Below the pieces are notes generated by a model. That model made no database searches. It was not told where the DNA came from and saw only the letters and a program-made list of their open reading frames with translations. Of a stretch of DNA of 64,000 nt, positions 39,347 through 50,704 are shown one piece after another. This DNA is from Arcanobacterium_A hippocoleae_A (GTDB lineage: Bacteria > Actinomycetota > Actinomycetes > Actinomycetales > Actinomycetaceae): assembly GCA_040360365.1 (NCBI GenBank), contig CP136412.1, one strand, 5' to 3'. The first letter of the stretch is position 1, and every line of letters begins with the position of its first letter. The translations under genes and the position numbers were made by a program.

Positions 39347-41810
39347 TCAGTGCACAATTTTGAATTTTTCGTAGAATTTCAGCAGCGGTTTCGGCGCCCA
39401 CCAGTTCCATCTGCCCATTAGTGTCATTAATGCCGGTACAAGCAGCATTCGTACAAGAGTCGCATCCACAAAAACGATTACGGCGAGCGCGACGCCAATT
39501 TGCTTAATGGGGAGCAAGTTTCCGAACGAAAAACCAATAAACACGGCAATAATGATCGCGGCAGCTGCGGTAATAATTCGCCCGGATTGCTGTAATCCAT
39601 GTTCGACGGCAGAATCATTATCCATACCAGCGTCCCAATATTCTTTGATTCTGGCGATTAAAAATACCTCATAATCCATTGCTAAGCCGAAACCAAACGC
39701 AGCAGCACAAGCAACTACAAATGTCTCTAGACCCTGGCTTACCGGCATTCCAAAAAGTCCATGTTGGAAAATAAAGACGGTAATTCCCATACTTGAAACA
39801 AGTGAGAGCGTATTAATGATTAACGCTTTGAGCGGAACAACTATTGATCCGGTAAGCAAAAATAACAGCAGCAGCACTGCAAGCACAATTACTGCAGCCG
39901 CATAGGAGCTCCGGTATATAAAGCGTGGGAAAAATCGAGCTGCATTGCAGCCGCACCGCCGACATGGATTGGATATCCCGGTTCTTGGGTGCGTAAATCT
40001 TCTACCAGCCGCGTGACTTCCTTTCCGACGGAATCTTTCGCATTAGTAAATATTGAAATCATTGTTCCGTCGTTTTTATCTGCTGATGTAAAAACATCTG
40101 TTATTTCATCATGTTTCTTAATATCTGTAATTAAATCTTGTACTTCATCTGCTTGCGTTTCTGCATAGATTAAAATATCCGGGGTCTGAAAGGCAGGATA
40201 TTCCGAATTCACTTTCTCCATTGCCTGTGATACTGGGGAATTTTCCGGAACGTATTCGATAAAGTTTGACCGCAGCTGCAGACCTTTGACCGGGAGGGTT
40301 ACACATACAAGTAAAACTGTGATTACGATCAGCACTCTCCACGGCCGTGCATGTACCCAAGATGCGAGCTTGGAAAAAACACCGCGTTTTGTGGAGGCAT
40401 CACCCAGATGCTGGAATAAGAAAGCGAATCCGGGAATTTTTTCCAGCGGTGATGGTTTGAGCAGCCGCGAACCAAGAAGAACGATTAGTGCCGGGACGAA
40501 AGTTGCGGCAGTGAATACCGCAAAAAGAGTTACGATTACACCGCCGACGGCAATCATCTGAATCATTGGCGCTTTAATCATAAAAAGCCCAGCAATTGCA
40601 ACGGCAATCGTGATTGCTGAGAAAGAGACAGTTCTCCCTGCTGTCATTACCGTATCAGTAACAGAATTGCGAATAATAGATTCCAGTTCATCCGAGTGCA
40701 GTTTCGCCGCTTTTTGCGGGGAGAAAGCTTCGCGAATTCAGCATGAATGATTTCACGATATCGTGAGACTACAAGCAAACCGTAGTCGATTGAAAGCGCC
40801 ACACCGATAATTGAGAGAATATTCAGCACGAAAGAATCGACGTTTACGGTAAAAGTAACTCCCCAAATAATTCCCATGGAAATCAAAATAGTTACAATTG
40901 CAGAACCAAGCGGGAGACCGGCTGCGAGTATTCCGCCGAATACAAAAACCATTAAAAGCAGTGCAATTGGAATGCCGACAATCTCGCCGCGAATAAGATC
41001 CGATGTAACCTGTGCAAGAATTACATTTTTAATTATTGTGGTGGACATAATCTGCACTTGAGCATGTTTTGCCTCATTTTGCTGCAGCTTTTTCTGATAG
41101 TCATGCAAAACAGCCGTTACTTTGCTGTGCGCAGTACCATGTTCGCCTGGTTTCAGCCGGATGACGACTGCAAATCCGGTAGTGCCGTTTTTATCTTCAG
41201 CGGGCAGAAAATTTGCGGCAGGGTTTTCAATTTTCGCAAGCTCTGCATCAATTTTCCTGCTTGCTTCAGTTTTTACTTGTGCAGCGGCTTTTTCTCGAAC
41301 TTGTGTTTTGATTTGTGCTTCTGTTTGGCTGCGGATTGGGGCAGGGAGGTGTGCTAACTGTGAAGCTTGTGCAGTGAGCGCCTGATTTATTGCAGTTTGA
41401 ATTTGCGGTTCTGCTTCTTTTAATGCTTCAGTTAGCGCCTTTTGTTTTTCGATGGCTAATTTATTTTTGAAATCCGCGTCTATTTTCACCGGTTCGAGCA
41501 CTTCGGCAACATTTTGGATTCTCATTAGTTCAGAGCGCAGCTCTGCCAGAGTTTTCTTTGATTTTTCAAAACTAGCGCCGGTTACTATTGCGGTAATATT
41601 TTCCCCTAAATTTTCCACGGATTGCTGCTGTGCGACGATATCTGACTCTGAACCGGGAACCAGTGAGGTGGAAGATTCAACACGCTGGAAAATGTTTCCT
41701 TCTCCAAAACCTGAAAGTGCAGAAATCCCGCCGATTGTCAGAAGTACGCACCAAATAATCACGTACACCAGCGGACGTTTTGCAACCGATTTTCCGAGAA
41801 AAGTAAACAT
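39347..41810 (-). CDS. MMPL/RND-family membrane transporter (two frame breaks)
   Basis: Large exporter of ~821 residues of the MmpL/YdfJ type. One N-terminal helix (VYVIIWCVLLTIGGI), then an external domain with a long Lys/Glu/Ala coiled coil (~90-190). Helices 2-6 include ILSIIGVALSIDYGLLVVSRYRE. The second half repeats this plan with AAFGFGLAMDYEVFLIARIKEYWD. The Asp-Tyr pairs in both halves are the family's proton-relay residues. Bases are missing at GGGG 40728-40731 and near 39913. Restoring them joins SPQKAAKLHSDELESIIRNS to VTDTVMTAGRTVSFS. Substrate unknown; relatives export lipids or drugs. Confidence 0.87.
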
Positions 41811-42070
41811 ACTTTAATTCTAGTCTTTCGATATGTTTTAGGTAATATGAAATGTAAATTTTCGGCTAATTCTCTGATAACGAACGGTAAAATATTTCAC
41901 CTGTTACGAAGTATTTTTCTCCCTTTTCTATCCCTTTTTCTCTTTTTCCTTTCCGGGAAATAACAAATAGTATTGAATCTTTGTTCTCGCTAAATCGCAG
42001 AAAATGCTGCACTCCGAAATAGTGCTCGTTTAAGAATCGTAATTTTATGGATACTGGTAAGATGAACTCC

Positions 42071-42528
42071 GTGCAAGAAATGATCCACATATAGGGTGCT
42101 CGTGAGCACAATTTGAAGAATATTACCGTCGATATCCCCCGTGATAAGCTCGTGGTTTTCACTGGGCTTTCCGGTTCGGGAAAATCGTCACTGGCTTTTG
42201 ACACAATTTTTGCCGAAGGGCAGCGGCGTTACGTTGAATCGCTCAGCTCTTATGCGCGGCAATTTCTCGGGCAAATGGATAAACCGGATGTTGATTTTAT
42301 CGAAGGCCTTTCACCGGCTGTTTCGATCGACCAAAAATCAACGAACCGGAATCCGCGCTCCACCGTCGGTACAATTACTGAAATCTATGATTATTTACGT
42401 TTGCTTTATGCGCGTGCCGGGGTGCAGTACTGCCCGGTATGCGGCGAAAAATCCAGGCACAAAGTGCTGAACAAATGGTAAATCTGCTGCTTGAATACCC
42501 AGAAGGAACTCGCGTCGAGCTGCTTGCT
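42071..42528 (+). pseudogene. Duplicated 5' end of uvrA (truncated, with nonsense codon)
   Basis: Almost identical to the first ~460 bp of the real uvrA at 44346: the same GTG start, the P-loop segment GLSGSGKSSLAFDTIFAEGQ and the same missing A (42447-42451 here, 44722-44726 there). CAC-GTA-CAG of uvrA reads CAC-ATA-TAG here, so codon 8 is a stop. At 42528 it switches to the tail of an LPXTG gene. It cannot make UvrA. Confidence 0.9.
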
Positions 42529-42849
42529 CCAGCTGACAATTTGGTTCTGAATGGTGTTAACAACAAGACTGAGGCATATGTGAATGCTTCAGGTAAGAAG
42601 GGTGCTACTCGCGGTGGCATCGAAGAACTGACCGCAAAGGCTGATGCTGCTAAAGCTGTAGAAGCAGCTAAGACCGCTGAAGCTGCTAAGAAAGCTGCTG
42701 ATGTGAAGAAGACTGAAGTTAAGAAAGCAGCTGTGAAGGCTGCTTCCGGCAAGAAGTTAGCTAATACTGGTGCTGGTGTTGCAGCTGTTGCAGGTATTGC
42801 AGGTCTGCTTGGTCTTGCAGATGCTGGTCTTCGCCGTAAGTTCAACTAA
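42529..42849 (+). pseudogene. Headless LPXTG (LANTG) surface-protein tail
   Basis: Ala/Lys-rich helical stalk then GKKLANTG, a hydrophobic helix and LRRKFN. The last ~100 residues are close to those of the intact gene at 43222, including the weakly similar start of the segment. Its signal peptide and helical body are gone, replaced by the uvrA copy. The uvrA reading frame (after the missing A) runs into this tail without a stop, so an in-frame chimera is formed on paper. Confidence 0.85.
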
Positions 42850-42889
42850 TTACAAATTAGTGTAATTTTTTGTACTAAGCGTGATTTAT

Positions 42890-42926
42890 AAGTGGTGTTA
42901 CTTGAAATTCAAGTAACACCACTTTT
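42890..42926 (+). terminator. Intrinsic terminator after the LPXTG tail
   Basis: Perfect 15-bp stem AAGTGGTGTTACTTG / CAAGTAACACCACTT with a 5-nt loop and a T tract. Confidence 0.85.
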
Positions 42927-42966
42927 CACTATCAAAAGTCAATAAATTCACACCATAGCAATAGCA

Positions 42967-42978
42967 GAACATTTGTTC
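42967..42978 (+). promoter_or_regulatory. Orphan LexA-like box (copy 1)
   Basis: GAACATTTGTTC, identical to the uvrA box at 44305, within a ~70-bp copied flank (from CTTTTCACTATCAAAAGTCA to CGGAAAAATTAA). Here no uvrA follows; the next gene is the LANTG protein, 240 bp away. Confidence 0.65.
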
Positions 42979-43133
42979 GGAAAAATTAATCTGGAGAGAA
43001 TTATTTCAGGCAAAAGCTATATTAGGCTTGTGCTTTATTGAGATGATTTGAACTAATTTTCTTCAAATATTCACAATCAAAATTATGTTGCATTGTTTTG
43101 CACACTTTTTATTCTTCAGATTGCAGATATTGC

Positions 43134-43162
43134 TTGACAATCATTCGGGGGGTACGTTGAAT
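43134..43162 (+). promoter_or_regulatory. Candidate promoter of the LANTG gene
   Basis: TTGACA (43134-43139), a 17-bp spacer and TTGAAT (43157-43162); the ATG is 60 bp further, preceded by GAGGTTAAC. Confidence 0.55.
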
Positions 43163-43221
43163 TACGTTAAGGCTTCAATGTCTAACGACACTTAAACTCA
43201 TGAGAAGAATACGAGGTTAAC

Positions 43222-44187
43222 ATGGAACTGAAGAAGACGATTGCGGGCGTGATTCTCGCTGGCGCACTTTGCTTCTCTGGTACAACAGCAGCATTCGCTG
43301 CTGAATACGCTCCAGGCTCAGGCAAGGCTTCGGTCGAGAATGCAGTTGCTGCTCGCGACAAGGTCGTAACCGATACCAATAAGATTGATCGTCCTGCTGA
43401 AAAGAAGAAGGCTGACAAAAAGCTTGAGGAAACTTTGACTGCGCTGAAGGCTCAGATTGAAGCAAAGCGCACTGAGCTTGAAAAGTCTGCTGCAGATCTT
43501 GAAAAAGCTCTCAAGGCTTCTGATAAAGCAAAGGAAGATTTGAAAGCTGATGCTGCGGCAAAGATTCCTGCTATCGACGCAGAAATCAAGGCACTTAACG
43601 ACGCCATTAAGAAGATCGAATTCAACTACGAGATTCGCAAGGCTGGTGTTGGTGAAACTGCAGCTAAGGCACAGATGAAGGACGAACTTGCAAAGATCGA
43701 CCTCCACAAGAAGGAAATTAAAAAGAAGGAAGCTGAAAAGGCTCACTATGCAGGTATTGAAAAGTCCCCTGCATTTGCTGTGGCAAACCAAGCAATCAAG
43801 GATAACACTGCAAAGCTTGCTGAAGTGAAAAAGCAGCTTGAAATTGTTTCTAATGATGCATACTTGGTTGGTAATGCACTGCGTAACTTGAAGTACGGTA
43901 CCAATGTAAAGCCGAAGCAAGATATCACTGTTACTCCAAAGGCTGAGAAGAAGAACGAAGATCCTGCTCCGAAGCCGGAAAAGAAGGATGCTCAGAAGGG
44001 TGCTGACGTAAAGAAGGCTGAGGCAGCTAAGAATGCTGAGGCAAAGAAAGCTGAAGCTAAGAAAACAGCTGTTAAGGCTGCTTCCGACAAGAAGTTGGCT
44101 AATACTGGTGCTGGTGTTGCAGCTGTTGCAGGTATTGCAGGTCTGCTTGGTCTTGCGGGTGTAGGTATTCGCCGCAAGTTCAACTAA
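43222..44187 (+). CDS. LPXTG-type (LANTG) helical surface protein
   Basis: 321 residues, unbroken. Signal peptide (MELKKTIAGVILAGALCFSG, cleavage near AFA-AEYAP). The body is almost entirely Lys/Glu/Ala heptad-like helix (~35-225), predicting an extended coiled coil or helical bundle. An Ala/Lys/Pro stalk follows, then LANTG at residue ~292, a hydrophobic helix and IRRKFN. Codon use is strongly biased to AAG/GCT/GAA, like a highly expressed gene and unlike its neighbours. Start ATG follows GAGGTTAAC. It lies between the two uvrA copies and has its own terminator. Function unknown; surface adhesin or structural protein. Confidence 0.85.
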   Translation: MELKKTIAGVILAGALCFSGTTAAFAAEYAPGSGKASVENAVAARDKVVTDTNKIDRPAEKKKADKKLEETLTALKAQIEAKRTELEKSAADLEKALKASDKAKEDLKADAAAKIPAIDAEIKALNDAIKKIEFNYEIRKAGVGETAAKAQMKDELAKIDLHKKEIKKKEAEKAHYAGIEKSPAFAVANQAIKDNTAKLAEVKKQLEIVSNDAYLVGNALRNLKYGTNVKPKQDITVTPKAEKKNEDPAPKPEKKDAQKGADVKKAEAAKNAEAKKAEAKKTAVKAASDKKLANTGAGVAAVAGIAGLLGLAGVGIRRKFN

Positions 44188-44225
44188 ACAATTGGTGTAA
44201 ATTTTTACACTAAAGCGTGATTTCA

Positions 44226-44264
44226 AAGTGGTGTTACTTGAGAAGATTAGGTAGCACCACTTTT
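44226..44264 (+). terminator. Intrinsic terminator of the LANTG gene
   Basis: AAGTGGTG-TTAC pairs with GTAG-CACCACTT, then TTTT. Diverged copy of the terminator at 42890. Confidence 0.75.
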
Positions 44265-44304
44265 CACTATCAAAAGTCAATAAATTCACACCATAGCAAT
44301 AGTA

Positions 44305-44339
44305 GAACATTTGTTCGGAAAAATTAAGACTGGTAGAAT
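44305..44339 (+). promoter_or_regulatory. uvrA promoter with LexA (SOS) box, leaderless
   Basis: LexA-type palindrome GAAC-ATTT-GTTC (44305-44316). Its right half gives the -35 TTGTTC (44311-44316). After exactly 17 bp comes TAGAAT (44334-44339), then 6 nt to GTG 44346. LexA would cover the -35. No ribosome site exists, so a leaderless mRNA is predicted. Confidence 0.8.
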
Positions 44340-44345
44340 CACTAC

Positions 44346-47300
44346 GTGCAAGAAATGATCCACGTACAGGGTGCTCGTGAGCACAATTTGAAGAATATTA
44401 CCGTCGATATCCCCCGTGATAAGCTCGTGGTTTTCACTGGGCTTTCCGGTTCGGGAAAATCGTCACTGGCTTTTGACACAATTTTTGCCGAAGGGCAGCG
44501 GCGTTACGTTGAATCGCTCAGCTCTTATGCGCGGCAATTTCTCGGGCAAATGGATAAACCGGATGTTGATTTTATCGAAGGCCTTTCACCGGCTGTTTCG
44601 ATCGACCAAAAATCAACGAACCGGAATCCGCGCTCCACCGTCGGTACAATTACTGAAATCTATGATTATTTACGTTTGCTTTATGCGCGTGCCGGGGTGC
44701 AGTACTGCCCGGTATGCGGCGAAAAATCCAGGCACAAAGTGCTGAACAAATGGTAAATCTGCTGCTTGAATACCCAGAAGGAACTCGCGTCGAGCTGCTT
44801 GCTCCAGTGATTCGCGGGCGCAAAGGCGAACATCTCGACATAATCTCCGAATTAAAAACAGAAGGTTTCACACGTGTACGGATTGATGGTGAAACATATC
44901 GGATTGCGGAAGTCCCAGCACTTGAAAAAATAAAAAACACACAATCGAAGCAGTAGTAGACCGGATCGCGTTAAAACAAAATGCACGTTCCCGAATCAAT
45001 GACTCTGTTGAAACAGCATTGCGCTTAGCAAAAGGCTTGCTGATTGCATACTTTACTGATGCAGCAAAAGCGGAAACACAATCTGGTACCGAAGCTGATC
45101 AGAAAGCACAGATTCCCGTCGGCGCAAATGGAAAACCGCTGGAAGTGCAGCGAACTTTTTCCGAAAACCGCTCCTGCCCGAATCAACACCCGCTCGAACT
45201 GGATGAAATTGAGCCGCGCACATTCTCATTCAATGCTCCCTACGGCGCCTGCCCGGATTGCGACGGAATCGGATTTTCCTTACAGGCAGATCCAGACCTC
45301 GTAGTGCCGGATACCTCCAAGAGTATCGCCGACGGAGCAATCATGCCGTGGTCTTTAGCAACCACCAAAAAAGCTGCCGACTACTTCATGCGGCAGCTGC
45401 GCTCTTTGGGAAGTGAACTTGGTTTCAGCGTGAAAACCCCTGGAAAGAACTTACTGCAGAACAAAAAGAAGCAATTCTTTTCGGGCATGATTTTCATGTG
45501 AAAATGCGGTATAAGAACCGCTGGGGACGCGAAAAAGAATATTCTTCCGGATTTGAAGGCGTAGTCCGGTATGTGCGGCGCAAATATAACGAAACCGAAT
45601 CAGACTACTCAAAAGAACGCTTCCGCGGATATATGCGTACTGTGCCTTGCGAGACCTGCGGCGGTGCACGGTTGAAACCGGAAGTGCTTGCAGTGCGCGT
45701 CGGAAATTTGAATATTACCGAACTGACCGATCTTTCAATTGAAGACGCCCTGACATATCTTTCCGGGCTGAATCTCGATGCACGCCAAAGCAAGATTGCC
45801 GCGCAAGTGATGCGTGAGATTCTTGCACGCTTAAACTTCTTAGTTGCTGTCGGATTAGGGTATCTTACTATGAGCCGTTCAGCAGGTACGCTTTCCGGCG
45901 GGGAAGCCCAACGGATCCGCCTTGCCACGCAAATCGGATCAGGGCTGGTGGGCGTGCTGTATGTGCTCGACGAACCCTCAATCGGATTACATCAGCGTGA
46001 TAATACGAAGCTTTTGCAAGCCTTGATTCGGCTGCGTGATTTAGGAAATACACTCGTAGTGGTTGAACACGACGAAGAGACAATCCGGGCTGCAGATTGG
46101 GTCCTTGATATCGGGCCGCGCGCAGGGGAACACGGCGGGGAAGTAATCTACTCCGGCACACCGGAAGGCATTACGAAAGCACCCGAGTCTATTACTGGGC
46201 AGTACTTAACTGGAGAACGCCGAATCGCAGTACCCGCTGTTCGCCGCAAAACAGTCAAATCACGGCAAATCAAGATTATTGGTGCAACCGAAAACAATCT
46301 TCGCAATGTGAACGTTGAATTCCCAATTGGAGTATTCACTGCGGTTACTGGAGTATCCGGATCAGGTAAATCTTCACTTGTGAATACGATTCTCTACGAA
46401 GTGCTTGCAAACAAGCTCAATAATGCCCGGCATGTTCCCGGCAGACATAAAGATGTGCGCGGACTCGAAGAATTAGACAAAATCGTGCACGTTGACCAAT
46501 CTCCAATTGGGCGCACGCCGCGATCCAACCCTGCCACTTACACCGGGATGTGGGATCCGATCCGGCAGCTCTTTGCTGCTACCGAAGAAGCAAAAATGCG
46601 CGGATACGGACCGGGAAGATTCAGTTTTAATGTGAAAGGCGGGCGCTGCGAATCCTGTTCCGGCGACGGCACACTGAAAATCGAAATGAACTTCCTGCCG
46701 GATGTGTATGTACCGTGCGAAGTCTGCCATGGTGCACGCTATAACCGTGAAACGCTGGAAGTGAAATATAAAGGGAAGAACGTTGCACAAGTGCTCGATA
46801 TGACGATTTCCGAAGCGCGGGAATTTTTCAAAGCTGCACCGCGTATCGTGCGGCATCTTGAAGTGCTCGATTCCGTCGGGCTTGGATACATCCGGCTCGG
46901 GCAGCCAGCAACTACGCTTTCCGGCGGTGAAGCGCAACGTGTCAAACTTGCCTCTGAGCTGTATAAACGCTCTACAGGGCGCACGGTTTACGTGCTTGAC
47001 GAGCCGACCACCGGATTGCACTTTGAAGACGTGCGCAAACTGCTGGAAGTATTGCAAGGCCTGACTGATAAAGGGAATACGGTAATCGTCATCGAACATA
47101 ATCTTGATGTGATTAAAAGTGCCGACTGGATTATCGATCTCGGACCTGAGGGCGGCAAAGGCGGCGGTTTAGTGATTGCTGAGGGAACACCTGAAGAAGT
47201 CGCGAAAGCAGCTGAGTCTTATACCGGGCAGTATCTGGCACCTTTGCTGGAAAATATTCCGGCACCAAAACTTGTGGAATCCGAATCTACAAAAGCTGCG

Positions 47301-47369
47301 AAACTGCGGAAAGCTGCAGCAGAAGTAAAAACTGCCAAAGGAAAGAAACCCGCAAAGGGAAGAAAATAG
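44346..47369 (+). CDS. uvrA: Excinuclease ABC subunit UvrA (three frame breaks)
   Basis: Damage-recognition ATPase of nucleotide excision repair. First ABC unit with Walker A GLSGSGKSSLAFD (~residue 33) and LSGGEAQRIRLATQ; second unit with GVSGSGKSSLVNT (~670), LSGGEAQRVKLASEL and VYVLDEPTTGLH. The C-terminal zinc finger runs from CESCSGDG to CEVC. The first zinc site reads CPNQHP...CPDCDG, lacking one Cys as in some actinobacterial UvrA. Bases are missing in 44722-44726, 44925-44930 and 45437-45440; repaired, 1008 residues, somewhat longer than most UvrA because of a Lys/Ala tail. Transcribed from an SOS promoter; uvrC follows. Confidence 0.95.
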
Positions 47370-47445
47370 CGAACTGGCAGAAACGAATAACAAAATGAGT
47401 CCGAAACAGGAAGTACGATCCGAGAAAGTAAAAGCGAGCTAGTTG

Positions 47446-49530
47446 ATGGCTGATCCGCAAAGTTACCGTCCGAAAACTGCAGATATTCCCACAGATCCAG
47501 GAGTTTACCGATTCATCGACGGTGAAGGGCGAATTATTTACGTTGGCAAAGCGAAGAATCTGCGAAACCGCTTGACCTCGTACTTCCGCAATCCGGCACA
47601 GCTGCATCCGCGGACCCGCCAAATGGTATTCACTGGCGAACGGGTAATTTGGGTGGTGGTGAAATCAGAACTCGAAGCACTTACCCTTGAATACGCTTGG
47701 ATTAAAGAATATAATCCGCTGTTCAATGTGATGTATCGCGACGATAAATCATATCCGTATCTTGCAATTACTTGTGCTGAAGAATATCCGCGGCTCACCG
47801 TCACCCGCAATGCTCATCGGAAAGGAAATAAGTATTACGGGCCGTACACCCAAGTACGGGCAGTACGTGAGTCGGTGGATTTACTCCAGCGGGTTTTTCC
47901 GGTACGCACTTGCACCAAAGGCGTATTTAATGCTGCTGCGCGCTCCGGGCGTCCCTGTTTGAACGGATACATCGAAAAATGCGTGGCGCCGTGCATTGGG
48001 AGAGCAAACGTAACGGAACACCGTGAAATCGTTGATTCACTTGTGAAATATCTTGAATCGGACGGATCTGCGCTGATTAGCTCGAAGCGTGCTGAAATGG
48101 CGCAAGCTGCAGCAGCATTAGAATTTGAGCGGGCCGCAAAATTGCGCGACCAGATTTCGGCACTGGAAACTGTGACGGAAAAAATACTGTTGTACTTGAT
48201 GCGAGTGTAGATGCGGATATTTACGGGATTAATGCAGATGAACTTGAAGCGAGCGTCCAGGTATTTTACGTGCGGGGCGGGAGAATCCGCGGGCAGCGCG
48301 GCTGGATTACCGAAACTTCCGGATACAGTATTCCGCAGCTGCTGGCAGAATTATTACTGCAAGTCTACGGTGTTTTTGCAACGCCAATTACTGCAGAAGC
48401 TGCAGCAGCTACACAGCAAATCGAAAAAAGCGATGCAAAATCTGTAGACGATGTGGCGCACACTGCGGTAAATGCAATCCCGCGCGAAATTTGGCTGCCC
48501 CAGCTTCCGGAAAACGGGGCAGAACTCGAACAGTGGCTCGCTGAGCTGCGCCGCGGTGCCGTCACAATTCGGACACCTCAACGCGGAGCAAAAGCAAAAC
48601 TGCTCGATACTGTGGAAGTAAATGCGAAGCAAGCACTCACTAGGCATAAGATTTCCCGCTCAGGAGATATCACTCAACGCTCGCAAGCACTCGAAGAATT
48701 GCGGATTGGGCTGGATTTGCCGCGTGCTCCGCTGCGGATCGAATGTTACGATATTTCCCATATTCAAGGGCAGCATCAGGTAGCTTCAATGGTGGTGTTC
48801 GAAGATGGGCTGGCGAAGAAAAAGACTACCGGCATTTTATTGTGCGCGGAGAAGACGGAAACGGCGCGCGAGATGATACTGCGGCAATGAGTGAAGTATT
48901 GCGGCGGCGCCTTACCCGGCTTACAAGCAGCGACTTGCTGGAAAGCGTTACCGTTGCCGGAGATTCTGTGCAGCCGCGCGATTCCGAAAATAAAACAGCT
49001 AATTCGTGTGAAACAGATAATTCCGCAGTTGCTGCGGAATCCGGTGCAGCCACACTAGCCGCAGCAATAGCGCAAACAAGGAAAAACCGCGTTTTGCATA
49101 TCGCCCGGATTTAATCGTGGTCGATGGCGGATTGCCGCAGGTAAATGCGGCGCAAGCAGTGATAGATGAAATGAAAGCTGACGTAACTGTAGTCGGATTA
49201 GCGAAAAGGCTCGAAGAAATCTGGATTCCCGGAGAAAACTATCCGCTAATCCTCAGCAGAAACTCACCGGCGCTGCACCTTTTGCAATATTTGCGCGACG
49301 AATCCCATCGTTTTGCAATCACCTTTCATCGTAAACGCCGCGGGAAAGCCCAAACTGTTTCCATTCTCGATGAAATTCCGGGGCTTGGCGCGGCAAAGCA
49401 GAAAGCACTGCTGCGTAAGTTCAAATCAGTAAAACAAATTCGTGCAGCGAGTATCGAAGATTTGCAGCTTGCCGACGGGATTGGGCCGGCACTTGCGCGC
49501 ACAATCCGCGAATATTTCGATCAGCTGTGA
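47446..49530 (+). CDS. uvrC: Excinuclease ABC subunit UvrC (three frame breaks)
   Basis: Dual-incision nuclease of excision repair, 695 residues after repair. GIY-YIG domain: IPTDPGVYRFIDGEGRIIYV and KAKNLRNRLTSYF. UVR motif near FERAAKLRDQISALE. RNase H-like C-terminal nuclease: RIECYDISHIQGQHQVASMV, VVDGGLPQV, then the helix-hairpin-helix tail IPGLGAAKQKALLRKF and GIGPALARTI. Bases are missing in runs 48179-48184, 48819-48823 and 49082-49086. ATG 47446 chosen; TTG 47443 is adjacent. It follows uvrA by 76 bp. Confidence 0.94.
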
Positions 49531-49759
49531 AGAATGCGGAAACACACAAACGAAACCATTACCTGCTGCGCATATCTAGCAATAGATAAAAATCTTATAT
49601 TTTAGAGTTAGAGTATCTCTTTGAAAAATATTTCAAAATATAATGCAAAACCATGCGGCGCAATGTGAAAAATTTACACTTAGATTAAATCTGCTTTTTG
49701 AATCTGATTTATCGGATTTCAACTAGGTTTTTCTCAGCTTTACATGGCACGATTACTAC

Positions 49760-50703
49760 ATGAACGATTTCGATTCCATCAACGATACCGGCAAAATCCC
49801 ACTCGATATTCTGCGGCTGGAAGCGCAGGCAGAGCTTCCCAAACCAGAACATTCCGAAATATTAATTATTACTGGGATGAGCGGGGCAGGGCGGAGCCGG
49901 GCAGCAGCCACTTTGGAAGATCTTGGCTGGTATGTGATTGATAATCTTCCTCCGCGCCTATTACTCCCAATGGCAGGTTTAATTGGGCCAAACGGTTCGG
50001 TAAAACAGCTTGCCTGCGTGGTGGATGTGCGCTCTCGTGAATTTTTGTCGAACTGCTGGAAGTTCTCAATACTTTACGTGAGCAAAACTTTGATTACCGC
50101 ATCGTCTATCTTGATGCTTCAGATGCGGCTCTTGTGCAGCGTTTCGAAAATGTGCGCCGCCCGCACCCGCTGCAAGGCGACGGCTCCCTCTTGCAAGGGA
50201 TTCAAACTGAACGCCGCACACTCGCAAATCTTCGCTCACGGGCAGACGTAATTATTGATACGTCAAATCTTTCGGTACACGATCTTGCCCGGAAGATCCG
50301 CAATAATATTGCTGCTTCCGCAGAAACAAAAATTAACCTCACCGTAATGTCTTTCGGTTTCAAATACGGGATTCCGCTCGATGCCGACTACGTGGCTGAT
50401 GTGCGTTTTATCCCGAATCCGTATTGGGTTACTGAACTGCGGCACCTGACTGGAAAAGATGCGCCGGTGCGCGATTTCGTGCTTGGAATCGACGGCGTAA
50501 AACAGTTTGCTGCGAACTATGCGGCATTGCTGCATTCAACCGTCGCCGGATATGAGCATGAACTAAAACCATACGTGACAATCTCAATTGGCTGCACTGG
50601 CGGAAAACACCGCTCAGTAGCGATTACTGAAGAAGTAGCGCGCATTTTACGTGAGTATGGGCATAGCGTGCGGACGATTCACCGTGACTTAGGGCGTGAA
50701 TAA
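49760..50703 (+). CDS. rapZ: RapZ-family nucleotide-binding protein (frame broken at 50042-50046)
   Basis: About 314 residues. P-loop GMSGAGRSRAAATLEDLGWY followed by VIDNLPP, and the C-terminal domain with FGFKYGIPLDADYVADVRFI, NPYWVTELRHLTG and ISIGCTGGKHRSVAI, all family hallmarks. In enterobacteria RapZ controls an sRNA; in actinobacteria the role is unclear. One missing T in 50042-50046 restores VRSREFFVELLEVLNTLREQ. It precedes yvcK and whiA as in most Gram-positives. Confidence 0.93.
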
Positions 50704-50704
50704 C

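Larger units (their letters stand above)
42052..44803 (+). repeat. Long direct repeat of the uvrA 5' region (42052-42528 and ~44328-44803)
   Basis: About 470 bp of near-identity, beginning with ACTGGTA about 20 bp before the GTG codons and ending at the shared word GCTCCAG. Inside the coding part only the two substitutions making the ATA-TAG change are seen. The units flank the intact LANTG gene, so recombination between them would delete it. Confidence 0.88.

Noticed and set aside
44334..47369. Split UvrA as several programmed-frameshift products
   Set aside because: The breaks are ordinary short runs with no slippery-site plus structure, and the same type of break occurs in many unrelated genes.
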